Part shown: positions 16,140 through 24,754 of the stretch, piece by piece
Position numbering within the stretch: the stretch's first letter is position 1
Layout: the number at the start of each line of letters is the position of its first letter
Source: Porphyromonadaceae bacterium
GTDB taxonomy: Bacteria; Bacteroidota; Bacteroidia; Bacteroidales; Paludibacteraceae
Reading direction: 5' to 3'
DNA: 25,079 nucleotides
Assembly: GCA_905372135.1 (NCBI GenBank)
Contig: CAJPNS010000013.1
Coordinates: 1-25,079 of the forward strand
The notes under the pieces: generated by a model
Told to the model about the DNA's origin: nothing
Database searches by the model: none
Seen by the model: the letters and a program-made list of their open reading frames with translations, nothing else
Program-made: the position numbers and the translations under genes

Positions 16140-16832
16140 TTAGAATGCTATTCCGAGTTTGAAATAGATGTGTTCTTGTTTTATTTGCAGCTTTTTATTC
16201 GAAAGCAAATCGTCTGGATTGTTGTTTAGGTTGAGGTTGAGCAGCCCCAAGTCGTATCCACCTCTGAATATTAGATTCTTGTATCGCAGACCCGCTCCCG
16301 GACCAAGCAATATGTCGAAGCGCGAACGATACGACGACCCGCCGTATATATCTTTGCTTCCGCCTATTTGCGACCCGTTGATGTATGTACGCTGACTGCC
16401 TGCGATATCAAACGTAAGCTTCGGTCCGGCAAAAAGCAAGATACTGAAGTCGTCGCCAATCGGTATCGATAGCATGAAACGTATCGGTGCGTCCAATGAG
16501 TGGTAGGTGTACTTATTGCCTGTGAAAGTGCTGCCACTTATCAATACTTGGTCTCGAAACATATACGTATAGTTTAGCCCCAAATCGAACCCGATAATAT
16601 CACTCGCCAGCAGGAAATATTCGAATCCTGCCGTAATACCGTGTATCGAGATAGTATCCGACGCCGATAGCTGCAAGTTGAGTACCTTCGATGCCCATTT
16701 CGAGCTATTGGTCTTGTTGACGTAACCTACGTTGAAAGTCATATTGTTTCTGCTTTGTGCTATCATATCGTTGCTTAGAAGCACTATAAACAATAGCAGA
16801 ACGATATTTGCCATTAATTTTCTCATAATCAT
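16140..16832 (-). CDS. Small outer-membrane beta-barrel protein
   Basis: The 230-residue protein starts with a clear signal peptide (LMANIVLLLFIVLLSNDMIAQS) and then shows alternating amphipathic strands. It ends in HIYFKLGIAF, with a C-terminal Phe as expected for barrel insertion by the Bam machinery. It resembles the OMP_b-brl/porin-like family of Bacteroidota; strands such as FDLGLNYTYMF and YRSRFDILLGPGAGLRYKN fit. Two ATG codons, at 16832 and 16826, could serve as start; the second gives the usual MRK beginning. Its function is unknown. The gene is divergent from tilS, and its promoter region forms an inverted repeat with that of tilS. Confidence 0.8.
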   Translation of the reverse strand: MIMRKLMANIVLLLFIVLLSNDMIAQSRNNMTFNVGYVNKTNSSKWASKVLNLQLSASDTISIHGITAGFEYFLLASDIIGFDLGLNYTYMFRDQVLISGSTFTGNKYTYHSLDAPIRFMLSIPIGDDFSILLFAGPKLTFDIAGSQRTYINGSQIGGSKDIYGGSSYRSRFDILLGPGAGLRYKNLIFRGGYDLGLLNLNLNNNPDDLLSNKKLQIKQEHIYFKLGIAF

Positions 16833-16890
16833 ATATTTTAATTGTTTAAACCAAATGCAATCTTTGTGTTTATTGCTATCCTATAGGCTG

Positions 16891-16898
16891 CAAAATTA
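16891..16898 (-). promoter_or_regulatory. -7 box of the outer-membrane protein gene
   Basis: On the minus strand this reads TAATTTTG, about 60 bases upstream of the ATG. It is the left half of a perfect inverted repeat (16890-16899 with 16910-16919). No convincing -33 TTG was seen on this side. Confidence 0.6.
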
Positions 16899-16910
16899 AT
16901 CTTATTTTTT

Positions 16911-16918
16911 TAATTTTG
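16911..16918 (+). promoter_or_regulatory. -7 box of tilS
   Basis: TAATTTTG at 16911-16918 lies 25 bases upstream of the tilS ATG. CTG at 16888-16890, a near match to TTG, is 20 bases further upstream. It is the right half of the inverted repeat shared with the divergent outer-membrane protein promoter. Confidence 0.65.
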
Positions 16919-16943
16919 CCGTCGAAATTATAGTTGGCAAAAA

Positions 16944-18293
16944 ATGTTTTTGAAAAGATTCGATTCGTTTATCAAGTCTCAGACCGCTCTCGACAAAGGC
17001 GATAAGCTTTTGGTGGCTGTAAGCGGTGGCATCGACTCAGTCGTTCTCCTCGATATGCTCTCGAAGTCGGGTTATCGGTGTGCTATCGCTCATTGCAACT
17101 TCCATCTTAGAGCCTCCGAGTCCGACGCAGACCAAACTTTTGTAGAGAGCCTTGCTCGCAAATACGATATTCCGATATTTATCGAGCATTTCGATACTAC
17201 CGATATTGCTGCCAAAGAGAAGATTTCGATAGAGATGGCGGCTCGCAATCTGCGTTATCGTTGGTTCGAAGAGATAAAAACGCGGCACGGCTTTCGGGCT
17301 ATTGCCGTGGCTCACCACCAAAACGATAATGCCGAGACCGTACTGCTCAATTTGGCTCGTGGTACGGGGCTGCGCGGGCTTGCGGGAATGCAGGTAGAGC
17401 GAAACGATATAGTCCGCCCGCTGCTATGTTTCGATAGAACGGCGATAGAGCTTTATGCCAAAATGCATAGGCTCGACTTTCGTATCGATAGCACCAATAG
17501 CGATACCGCTTTCCATCGCAATAGGGTGAGATGCAATATAGTACCGCAGTTTGAGGCAATCAACCCCGATTTTGTATCACGGATAGACGATTTTACTCGT
17601 ATTATGGCAGACTATGCCGATTTTATCGAGGTCGAAATAGAGAAGTATTTGAGAGGAATAGTGGAGTTTAGTCGAGACAGAACGGAGATAGATGCATCGG
17701 CGTTGCAGAATAGTCGTTTTGCGAGGATAGTGCTTTTCGAGGTTACCAAACGCCTTGGTTTCCCCCCCTCTTTTGTCGATAGAATCTATCAATTGTCGTA
17801 TAGGCAGACAGGCAGGCAGATCGTTTATAACGATAAAATAGTACTTAAAAACAGAGATAAGATACTGATTGTACGCAACAAACGCTCGGATGCTATGTTG
17901 TATACAATAAATAGAGGACTCTCGCATATCGACAAGCCGATATATCTTCGTTTCAAAGAAATGGATATCACCGAGCTCAATTCGCTGAAATGCAATAAAA
18001 ATGTGGCTTTGCTCGATTCCGATAAGTTGTCGTTTCCGCTCGTAGTCAGACTGTGGCAATACGGCGATAGGTTCAGACCTCTGGGAATGAAGTGTTTCCA
18101 AAAAGTAAGCGATTTTCTTATAAACCATAAAATAGACATTGCCGAGAAACAAAAGACATTCGTCGTACTCGACGCAAACGATAGAGTAGTGTGGCTTGTA
18201 AATAATAGGATAGACGATAGATTCAAAATAGACGATAGTACGCAGAGAGTCTTTAAGATGGAGTGTATATTGAGTAAAGATAGTGTTATGTAA
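16944..18293 (+). CDS. tilS: tRNA(Ile)-lysidine synthetase
   Basis: TilS attaches lysine to C34 of tRNA-Ile(CAU) using ATP, converting the codon specificity from AUG to AUA; it is essential in most bacteria. The 449-residue protein has the N-type ATP-pyrophosphatase P-loop SGGIDS (27-32), AIAHCNFHLR, AVAHHQNDNAETVLLNLARG, and RGLAGM. The substrate-contacting helical domain and the C-terminal TilS domain follow, with LWQYGDRFRPLGMKCFQKVSDFL-like sequence late in the protein. The length fits the family. The ATG is close to a -7 box. The metallopeptidase gene starts 31 bases after the stop, suggesting co-transcription. Identification is very secure. Confidence 0.95.
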   Translation: MFLKRFDSFIKSQTALDKGDKLLVAVSGGIDSVVLLDMLSKSGYRCAIAHCNFHLRASESDADQTFVESLARKYDIPIFIEHFDTTDIAAKEKISIEMAARNLRYRWFEEIKTRHGFRAIAVAHHQNDNAETVLLNLARGTGLRGLAGMQVERNDIVRPLLCFDRTAIELYAKMHRLDFRIDSTNSDTAFHRNRVRCNIVPQFEAINPDFVSRIDDFTRIMADYADFIEVEIEKYLRGIVEFSRDRTEIDASALQNSRFARIVLFEVTKRLGFPPSFVDRIYQLSYRQTGRQIVYNDKIVLKNRDKILIVRNKRSDAMLYTINRGLSHIDKPIYLRFKEMDITELNSLKCNKNVALLDSDKLSFPLVVRLWQYGDRFRPLGMKCFQKVSDFLINHKIDIAEKQKTFVVLDANDRVVWLVNNRIDDRFKIDDSTQRVFKMECILSKDSVM

Positions 18294-18324
18294 AAGGCTA
18301 TTAATATTCGGAAAGTCATTCAGT

Positions 18325-19050
18325 ATGAACCAAGTTTATCATCATCCTAAGATAGGCGATATCAGGCTTTTGCCTAATACGAGGTGTAGAGGAATAAAGT
18401 ACTCCATTTCGTCGAAAGGTGCTCTAATATCGTTCAATCCTCTGTTTGCCGACAGAGTGTTGCCCTTGCCTGCCGATAAGGAAGAGTGGTTTCTTCGGCA
18501 CAAAGAGCGTATCGGCAGGCAAGCAAATAAATATATGTACGATGCCAACAGCCGATTGCAGACATCTGCTTTCGAGATACGATTTGTCGAAGAGGCGAGG
18601 CTCAAAGATAGTTTGTCGGCAGTGTTGTCGACGTCGGGAGTGTTGAGCATTCGTTATCCATCGGGTTTTTGCTTCGAACTTCCTAATCGACAGCAAGCTA
18701 TAAGGAATATAATAAGGCAGTTTTTGATTGCGGAGGCGAAACGTATTTTTCCCGAAAAACTGTGGCTTCTGGCCTCTCGTTACGGCTTCGAATATAATTC
18801 GCTACGTATCAATACGGCACGTACGAGGTGGGGAAGTTGCAGCACCAAAGGCAATATCTCTCTTAGCGCATATATGCTCTTTTTGCCCGAAAATCTTATC
18901 GATTTTGTCTGTGTCCACGAACTTTGCCATACCAGAGAGATGAACCACGGAGAGCGGTTCTATGGCGAACTTAAGCGTATCTATCCGAACTATATCGAGA
19001 TGAACAAAGCCCTGAAAACCAAAGGTAAAGAAGCGTTTCGCTATATTTGA
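18325..19050 (+). CDS. YgjP-like zinc metallopeptidase (DUF45 family)
   Basis: The 241-residue protein belongs to the YgjP/SprT-like group of zinc-dependent hydrolases of unknown substrate. The core motif is HELCHTREMNHGERFY: the HExxH-type pair His198 and His202 binds zinc, and the downstream His in MNHG is the third ligand. TARTRWGSCSTKGNISLSAY is a hallmark of the family. No signal peptide is seen, so it is likely cytosolic. I chose the ATG at 18325 because the longer frame begins at a GTG inside the tilS end. It lies 31 bases after tilS and is probably translated from the same transcript; the functional link is unknown. Confidence 0.87.
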   Translation: MNQVYHHPKIGDIRLLPNTRCRGIKYSISSKGALISFNPLFADRVLPLPADKEEWFLRHKERIGRQANKYMYDANSRLQTSAFEIRFVEEARLKDSLSAVLSTSGVLSIRYPSGFCFELPNRQQAIRNIIRQFLIAEAKRIFPEKLWLLASRYGFEYNSLRINTARTRWGSCSTKGNISLSAYMLFLPENLIDFVCVHELCHTREMNHGERFYGELKRIYPNYIEMNKALKTKGKEAFRYI

Positions 19051-19088
19051 CTTTTCTGTACGAAGTAGGGCAATTGCCTTCGCCTATG

Positions 19089-19838
19089 TCAGTTTGTGAA
19101 TACCACACAACCATCTTCGACAGTCGGTATATTGTTTAGTCGTTGATACAACCGAGCCGTCGCCAGCACATCTTTTTGGCAATATCGGGCAATGCGTGCA
19201 ATGTCTTTTTCGATATAATATACACGAGCCACCTGCGAGCCGTCGATATCGTCTTTGGGAGTCGGTATACCGAGTATCGTAGTAAGCAGTTTGAGCGATG
19301 TATAGCTTTTGTAGTCGCCGAAACGCCAGAGTTCGAGAGTGTCCACGAAGGGCACCTCCCAGGGTTTCTTGCCCGCGACGTTTATACATTCGGGTATCTC
19401 TATGCCGTTTATCAACATCCTGCGGCAAACGAACGGTATATCGAACTCCTTGATGTTGTGCCCGCAAATCTGACAGTTACGATTGGCGGAGAATTTTTGC
19501 AGGATATAGGCAAAATCCTGTAATATGGCTATTTCGTTGTCGCCTGCCAGAGATTTTATTCGTAGGCTTGCCTTGTCGTTTTCTCGAGCAAATACACCTA
19601 TCGATATACACACTATCTTGGCAAATTCGGAGTATATGCCTGCGTTGTTGAAGTAAAACTCGTCTGAATGGCTGTCTGCCGACTCGTTTTTCTGATAGTT
19701 TTTTATGTTGTCCGCCTTCGACAACCACAGCGATTGCATCGTGTCGGGCAGTTCCGTCAAATGTTCCGTCAGGGGAACCGTCTCTATATCGATAAACATT
19801 ATATTATCGAGTCTTTTGCTTGTTGCTGTCGTATCCAT
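19089..19838 (-). CDS. PolB-like 3'-5' exonuclease (DNA_pol_B_exo2 type)
   Basis: The 249-residue protein is a stand-alone DEDDy exonuclease related to the proofreading domain of family B DNA polymerases. Visible motifs are FIDIET (Asp17, Glu19) as Exo I, GHNIKEFDIPFVCRR as Exo II, and YCQKDVLATARLYQRL as Exo III with its Tyr and Asp. No polymerase domain is attached, which is normal for this family. Its role is probably nucleic-acid trimming or repair, but it has not been assigned from context. It starts 15 bases after the aroE stop, so the two are likely one transcript (aroE first). It converges with the metallopeptidase gene. Confidence 0.87.
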   Translation of the reverse strand: MDTTATSKRLDNIMFIDIETVPLTEHLTELPDTMQSLWLSKADNIKNYQKNESADSHSDEFYFNNAGIYSEFAKIVCISIGVFARENDKASLRIKSLAGDNEIAILQDFAYILQKFSANRNCQICGHNIKEFDIPFVCRRMLINGIEIPECINVAGKKPWEVPFVDTLELWRFGDYKSYTSLKLLTTILGIPTPKDDIDGSQVARVYYIEKDIARIARYCQKDVLATARLYQRLNNIPTVEDGCVVFTN

Positions 19839-19853
19839 TTTTTCGATTTCGGT

Positions 19854-20582
19854 TTATTGTCTTATATTGAAAATTTCTATAGCTTTAAGTGCTTGTGAAA
19901 TAAGCATCTCCAGTCCGTTTACGGTTTTTGCTCCTTGCTGTCTGCCTTTTTTTAGAAAAAGTGTTTCTGAAGGATTGTATATGAGGTCGAATAGCAAATG
20001 TCGCCCACCTATGTATTGATACGGTATATCGGGACAACTATCTATGTCGGGAAACATACCGAGCGGCGTCGCATTTACTATTATTCGACATTCGTCTACA
20101 ATATTGCGGTTTATTTCGGAGTATCGTATCGTATTGTCTGTCGCTTGTCGTGAGGCCACAAGACTCTCAATACCAAAACTTTGCAGCGACGATAGTACCG
20201 CCTTCGATGCTCCCCCGCTCCCCAACACCAAAGCCCTACGGTGATGTTGTCGGACGAAAGGCTTTATCGCCTCTGTAAATCCGTATACATCGGTATTGTA
20301 ACCTACTATGTCATTGCCTGTTATTTTGATACAATTGACCGCTCCCACATTACGTGCCGTCTCGTCTAAGGCGGTCAAATAGCTCATTACCTCTATCTTA
20401 TACGGATTTGTTACGTTGAACCCACTGTATTCCTGCCTTGCCAATACGGCTTCGAAGTCGGCAATATTTGCCAATTCTATGTTGTCGTAATGTGCATCTA
20501 TCCCATTGTGTACAAAATAATCTTCGAAAAAACGCTTAGAAAAAGAGTGCGACAAATGTTTGCCTATCAGACCGAATCTCAT
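19854..20582 (-). CDS. aroE: Shikimate dehydrogenase
   Basis: AroE reduces 3-dehydroshikimate to shikimate with NADPH in the aromatic amino-acid pathway. The 242-residue protein begins with MRFGLIGKHLSHSFSKRFF, the shikimate-binding Ser motif. The catalytic Lys62 lies in FNVTNPYKIEVM, and YNTDVYGF holds the paired Asp. The NADP Rossmann turn is VLGSGGASKAVL, followed by a C-terminal LLFDLIYNPSETLFL. The length is slightly shorter than the roughly 270 residues of E. coli AroE, as in other Bacteroidota. Only an imperfect -7 box (TAACTTTA) lies upstream on the minus strand. hutI is divergent from it. Confidence 0.94.
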   Translation of the reverse strand: MRFGLIGKHLSHSFSKRFFEDYFVHNGIDAHYDNIELANIADFEAVLARQEYSGFNVTNPYKIEVMSYLTALDETARNVGAVNCIKITGNDIVGYNTDVYGFTEAIKPFVRQHHRRALVLGSGGASKAVLSSLQSFGIESLVASRQATDNTIRYSEINRNIVDECRIIVNATPLGMFPDIDSCPDIPYQYIGGRHLLFDLIYNPSETLFLKKGRQQGAKTVNGLEMLISQALKAIEIFNIRQ

Positions 20583-20620
20583 TAGTAATGAATATAATTT
20601 GCCTGTAAAGTTAATATTTT

Positions 20621-20652
20621 TTTGTCAGTTCGGAGTAAAAAAATTAATTTTG
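20621..20652 (+). promoter_or_regulatory. Promoter of hutI
   Basis: TTTG at 20621-20624 and TAATTTTG at 20645-20652 are separated by 20 bases, a full match to the Bacteroides consensus. It lies 29 bases before the ATG at 20682. The TTG at 20622, from which a longer ORF can be read, is part of this promoter. Confidence 0.85.
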
Positions 20653-20681
20653 TCCAAAAATTTAAAGTCATCATTTGTACT

Positions 20682-21914
20682 ATGCTTATAAAAAATATAA
20701 AGACACTTGTGGGCATATTGCCCCAAGGAGTGCTGCGTCTGTGCGGCAGCGAAATGAATACACTGAACACTCTCGACAACGCTTATCTGATGCTCGAAGA
20801 CGGGCTCATAAAAGAGTTTGGCAAGATGGATCAATGCCCCGATTACAAGGGAGAGACAATAGATGCAAGCGGCAAAATGGTCTTCCCATCTTTTTGCGAC
20901 TCGCATACTCATATCGTCTTTGCCGGCAGTAGAGAGGGCGAGTTTCTCGATAAAATCAATGGTCTGTCGTACGAAGAGATAGCCAAACGCGGTGGCGGCA
21001 TACTCAACTCCGCACGTCTGCTGCACGAGACCTCCGAAGACGAACTTTACCGTCAGGCACTGCGACGTTTGAAGATGGTCATAGGCTTCGGCACAGGAGC
21101 TATCGAGATAAAGAGCGGTTACGGGCTTTCGACCGAAGACGAGCTGAAAATGCTGCGTGTCATCAAACGTCTGTCGCAGGCGACACCGGCAACAGTGAAA
21201 GCCACTTTCTTGGGTGCTCACGCATTCCCTCAGGAGTACAAAAACGGCAGAGAAGACGAATATATCGATTTGCTGTGCAACGAGATGTTGCCGAAAGTTG
21301 CCGAGCAGCAACTTGCCGAATATGTCGATGTATTCTGCGACAAAGGGTTCTTCACCGTAGAGCAGACCGCACGTATCTTGGAGACTGCCCAAAAGTATGG
21401 CATACGAGGCAAGATACACGCCAACGAACTCGATTTTTCGGGCGGCGTACAGGTTGGTGTCAGATACAATGCTCTATCGGTAGACCATCTCGAGTCGTCG
21501 GGCGAAAAAGAGATAGAGGCTCTCAAAGGCTCCGAGACTATGCCGACGGGGCTTCCCGGTTGTTCGTTCTTCTTGAACCTCCCATACGCCCCGCTCAAAC
21601 AGATGATAAACAGCGGTCTGTCGGTAGCTCTGGCAACAGACTTCAACCCAGGCTCTACTCCGTCGGGCAATATGAAGATGGTGATTTCGCTCGCCTGTAT
21701 CAAGATGAGGCTTACACCCGCACAAGCCATCAACGCCGCTACCATCAACGGAGCTTATGCTTTGGGTATCAGCGACACACACGGCTCTATCACGGCAGGT
21801 AAGAGAGCAAACCTGTTTATAACTACCGAAATACCGTCGATAGCTTACATACCGTATTCGTATACGGAACCAATGGTAGATACGGTCATACTCAACGGAA
21901 AAATTTATAGATAA
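20682..21914 (+). CDS. hutI: Imidazolonepropionase
   Basis: HutI hydrolyses imidazolone-5-propionate to N-formimino-L-glutamate in histidine degradation. From the ATG at 20682 it has 410 residues, the usual length. It is an amidohydrolase-fold enzyme with the metal site SHTHIVFAGSREGEF, then AKRGGGILNSARLLHE, KSGYGLSTEDELKMLRVI, GAHAFPQE, and the late metal Asp in LATDFNPGSTPSGNM. No hutH, hutU or ftcD gene is in the window, so histidine-pathway genes, if present, lie elsewhere. The 137-residue SRPBCC gene starts 20 bases after the stop and probably shares the transcript. Confidence 0.95.
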   Translation: MLIKNIKTLVGILPQGVLRLCGSEMNTLNTLDNAYLMLEDGLIKEFGKMDQCPDYKGETIDASGKMVFPSFCDSHTHIVFAGSREGEFLDKINGLSYEEIAKRGGGILNSARLLHETSEDELYRQALRRLKMVIGFGTGAIEIKSGYGLSTEDELKMLRVIKRLSQATPATVKATFLGAHAFPQEYKNGREDEYIDLLCNEMLPKVAEQQLAEYVDVFCDKGFFTVEQTARILETAQKYGIRGKIHANELDFSGGVQVGVRYNALSVDHLESSGEKEIEALKGSETMPTGLPGCSFFLNLPYAPLKQMINSGLSVALATDFNPGSTPSGNMKMVISLACIKMRLTPAQAINAATINGAYALGISDTHGSITAGKRANLFITTEIPSIAYIPYSYTEPMVDTVILNGKIYR

Positions 21915-21934
21915 ATCATAGAAAAACAGACCAA

Positions 21935-22348
21935 ATGGCACTTTACCAAAGTAAGACAATCACTGTAAACAAGCCTTTTGAGGAAGTGTACGGTAAGGTA
22001 TCGGACTTGAAGAACCTCGAACAGTTCCGAGACAGGATACCGAAGGAGTATACCGTTAGTTTCGAGTGCGATACGGACTACGTACAGTTTCGGGTGGCTC
22101 CCGTAGGCGACCTGCTGCTACGTATCGTAGAGCGGGGGGCAGACAAGATAAGGCTGAATATCGAGAAACTCCCTTTCAAAGCAGAAATCTGTATGATAAT
22201 AGCAGAACAGGAGCCGTTGAAGACGTCTTTTGGCATCGAACTGAATGCTGATATCCCGATATTTCTCAAACCTATGATAGGTACGAAATTACAAGATGGT
22301 ATAAATACTGTAACAGAGGGTATTAGCCGATTGTTCGATGCAGGTTGA
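21935..22348 (+). CDS. SRPBCC-fold protein of unknown ligand
   Basis: The 137-residue protein looks like a START/Bet v1-type (SRPBCC) single domain: an N-terminal strand TITVNKPFEEVYGKVSDLKN with the usual helix, then six or so strands (YVQFRVAPVGDLLLRIVERG, KIRLNIEKL), and a C-terminal amphipathic helix (KLQDGINTVTEGISRLFD). The fold binds hydrophobic ligands; the ligand here is unknown. No catalytic motif is evident. It follows hutI by 20 bases and is likely co-transcribed, though a link to histidine degradation is not implied. The assignment rests on size and pattern, not on a clear motif. Confidence 0.75.
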   Translation: MALYQSKTITVNKPFEEVYGKVSDLKNLEQFRDRIPKEYTVSFECDTDYVQFRVAPVGDLLLRIVERGADKIRLNIEKLPFKAEICMIIAEQEPLKTSFGIELNADIPIFLKPMIGTKLQDGINTVTEGISRLFDAG

Positions 22349-22358
22349 TCAAAAAAAA

Positions 22359-22388
22359 TTGTCTGATGGCATTTTTTTTGTAACTTTG
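22359..22388 (+). promoter_or_regulatory. Promoter of the starch-synthase-like gene
   Basis: TTG at 22359-22361 and TAACTTTG at 22381-22388 are separated by 19 bases, a full match to the Bacteroides consensus. It lies 26 bases before the ATG at 22415 and drives the starch-synthase-like gene, perhaps with the DUF4270 gene. Confidence 0.85.
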
Positions 22389-22414
22389 CACAAAATAAAT
22401 ATTGTATATTTCAA

Positions 22415-23221
22415 ATGGATCCTACCAGAATATTGTATATTTATCAGGAAATTTTACCTTATACACCTGAAACAATTGCAGCTAAGTTTTGTCGTGAGCT
22501 TCCTCAGTTTATTCAAGAAAATGGTAATTTCGAGGTACGAATATTTGCTCCTTGTTATGGCATTATCAATGAGCGAAGGAACCAACTGCACGAGGTACAG
22601 CGACTTTCGGGGCTTAACCTTATAGTAGACGATAATGATTATCAGCTTATAATAAAAGTAGCGTCGATACAGACCGTAAGGCTGCAAGTATACTTTATTG
22701 ATAATGAGGCGTTTTTCAGACGTCGGGCTATGCTTGTAGACGAAAACAACGAGAGTTTCAAAGACAACGATAAGCGTATAATATTCTACACACAAGGAGT
22801 ATTGGAAACGATAAAAAAATTGCGCTGGACTCCCGATATCATACACTGCAGCGGATGGTTCTCGTCGCTGGCACCTTTGTATATCAAGACGATGTATTCG
22901 ACAGACCCTTTTTATGCCAAGTCGAAGGTGATTTTTTCGGCATTCAACGACAAGTTTACGAATACTATCAATAAGAAACTGGAGAAACGTCTGGGTATAA
23001 AGGAGATAGAGCAGCAGAAGCTGATAAAAGATAAAGAAATTACTTGGGAAAGTCTGATACGGCTCGCCTCGCAATACTCCGACGTTGTGGTAGAAGGAGA
23101 TAGCGATATGAAAAATCTGCTTAAGGGAGTAGTTGATACGAAAGAGGTGAAATATCTTAAATATAAAGAAGATATGCAAGCGACATATTTAGACCTTTAC
23201 AATAAACTTACCGCAAAATAA
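22415..23221 (+). CDS. Starch/glycogen synthase N-terminal-domain protein (half length)
   Basis: The 268-residue protein resembles only the N-terminal Rossmann domain of GT5 glycogen/starch synthases. ILYIYQEILPYTPETIAAKF corresponds to the glucan-synthase start, and EVRIFAPCYGIINERRNQLH to the PxYG region. TPDIIHCSGWFSSLAPLYIK corresponds to the usual DIIHxHDWxT region, with Ser/Gly in place of the typical Asp. The C-terminal nucleotide-sugar-binding half with the KxGL and catalytic Glu is missing, and the gene ends with a normal stop, so this is a family of short proteins rather than a frameshift. The same short protein occurs next to DUF4270 lipoproteins in other Bacteroidales, as I recall. 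Catalytic activity as a glycosyltransferase is doubtful; the role is unknown. Confidence 0.8.
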   Translation: MDPTRILYIYQEILPYTPETIAAKFCRELPQFIQENGNFEVRIFAPCYGIINERRNQLHEVQRLSGLNLIVDDNDYQLIIKVASIQTVRLQVYFIDNEAFFRRRAMLVDENNESFKDNDKRIIFYTQGVLETIKKLRWTPDIIHCSGWFSSLAPLYIKTMYSTDPFYAKSKVIFSAFNDKFTNTINKKLEKRLGIKEIEQQKLIKDKEITWESLIRLASQYSDVVVEGDSDMKNLLKGVVDTKEVKYLKYKEDMQATYLDLYNKLTAK

Positions 23222-23296
23222 ATCCGTATGGGTGAGGTAGTTGCCGTACGGTGAAAAACGTATAATATTCATTTTATTACGAATAAATAAAACAGT

Positions 23297-24691
23297 ATGA
23301 GATTAAAATATTTAGGGTGTTGTATACTCTTTTCCGTTATCTTATATTCATGCAACAAAGCAAATTCTTTGGGATTGGAGATACAGCCGCAAGACGATAA
23401 AATAGCAACATCGGTCGATACCATTCATCTGCAATCGACCGATTATTTGTACTCTGCCGTATCGGCTCAGTGTATCGATAGTATGTCGATGATTTTAGGG
23501 GAGTATTACAACAATAAGTACGGTATGGTAAAAGCCGATTTGGTGGTTCAGTTTGCTCCGCCCGTAAATTATGAGTTTCCGCCTGCGGCATACAATGTAC
23601 AGCCCGATTCGTTGGTGTTGTTTATGTTTTATCGTAGTTATTTTGGTAGCGACAGCGAACCGATGGAGATTTCGATATATGAGCTAAACAAAAGTACTCC
23701 CGACTATCACACTCAGTATCTTACGGATTTCAATCTCAGTCAGTTTCTCGATATAAATCAGAGTCAGTTGCTTGGGCGTAAGACGATAACGGCTGTCGAC
23801 TACTCTATAAGTGCCAAAGAGAGAGAGAGTAAAAGCTATGTGCCGACTGTAAAGTATTACTTTTCGGATACTGAAAAGCAACGTTTTTTCAATGTTCCGC
23901 ATAGTGCATATAAGTCTGTCGGTGACTTTATAAATAATTTTAAAGGTCTGTATATCACTACTTCTTACGGGAAATCTACGTTGTTGTATTTGTTTGAGAT
24001 AGATTTAAAACTGTTTTATCACTATTCGTATAAGACCAAGACTGCTTCGGGCAAAGATACTACGCAGACAGTGAATACTTTCGTGAATTATCCTGCCAGC
24101 AAAGATGTACGCCAGATAAATAGAATAGTTCGCAGCGGATTGGCCGAAAAGCTCAATAAACGCGACTCGGTAAACTACTTAGTATCGACTTCGGGCGCTT
24201 ACCCTAAGATAACTATGCCTTTGGGGCGTATCAGAGAGCGTATTGCGAGCAAGATGCCGGGTAAGGATATCAGAGATATATTCGTCAATAGTGCCGAAAT
24301 TGTTTTCGAGCCGACAGAGATGGATTTTTCGAAAAAAGCTATACCATCTCCCGCCACTTTGCTGATTATACCTGGGTCGGAGGTCGGAGATTTTATAAAA
24401 ACAGGTTCTAAGAAGGCATACAAAAACGATGATGCACAAGTAATAAAATACAGTTCGGCGAAGAAATCTTATGCGGCAGATGTTTCTCGCATGCTCAATA
24501 AAAAGCTGAAAGATAAGACAATTACAGATACTTCGATAGATTATCTGCTCATACCTGTCGATATTTATACGGACAAGAACGGAGAAGTAATCGAATACCG
24601 TATTACGAAACGTTTTGCTGCAGCGGTAATTAGGAGTGGCAAAAACGCATATTCTCCACTTCGTCTGACGATGGTCTATAGCGGTTTCTGA
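23297..24691 (+). CDS. DUF4270-type lipoprotein
   Basis: The 464-residue protein has a lipoprotein signal: a hydrophobic stretch ending LFSVILYSCNKANS, with the lipobox Cys at residue 19. It is therefore predicted to be lipid-anchored at the inner or outer membrane of the Bacteroidota envelope. The remainder is rich in beta-strands and charged residues, matching the layout of DUF4270 proteins, whose function is not known. No enzyme motif is visible. It starts 75 bases after the starch-synthase-like gene and probably forms a conserved pair with it. The CDS appears complete and no frameshift is seen. Confidence 0.82.
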   Translation: MRLKYLGCCILFSVILYSCNKANSLGLEIQPQDDKIATSVDTIHLQSTDYLYSAVSAQCIDSMSMILGEYYNNKYGMVKADLVVQFAPPVNYEFPPAAYNVQPDSLVLFMFYRSYFGSDSEPMEISIYELNKSTPDYHTQYLTDFNLSQFLDINQSQLLGRKTITAVDYSISAKERESKSYVPTVKYYFSDTEKQRFFNVPHSAYKSVGDFINNFKGLYITTSYGKSTLLYLFEIDLKLFYHYSYKTKTASGKDTTQTVNTFVNYPASKDVRQINRIVRSGLAEKLNKRDSVNYLVSTSGAYPKITMPLGRIRERIASKMPGKDIRDIFVNSAEIVFEPTEMDFSKKAIPSPATLLIIPGSEVGDFIKTGSKKAYKNDDAQVIKYSSAKKSYAADVSRMLNKKLKDKTITDTSIDYLLIPVDIYTDKNGEVIEYRITKRFAAAVIRSGKNAYSPLRLTMVYSGF

Positions 24692-24754
24692 TATTTTATC
24701 GAATAGGGTAGAGTATTATTTGCATTTAGTGCTGTTTTGTCTGAAAAAAAATAT

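Noticed and set aside
19061..19082. Palindrome GGCAATTGCC with flanking CGAAG/CTTCG between convergent genes
   Set aside because: The two pairings conflict and leave a bulge, and no T-run follows, so a terminator call is not supported.
20622..20681. Extended N terminus of hutI
   Set aside because: It starts inside the TTTG element of the promoter; the ATG at 20682 gives the normal length.
22338..22625. Plus-strand ORF overlapping the starch-synthase-like gene
   Set aside because: It runs across the promoter and in a different frame from a well-supported gene, with no family resemblance.
23224..23251. CCGTA/TACGG inverted repeat between the starch-synthase-like and DUF4270 genes
   Set aside because: The stem is only 5 bp with a long loop and no T-tract; it could easily be chance.
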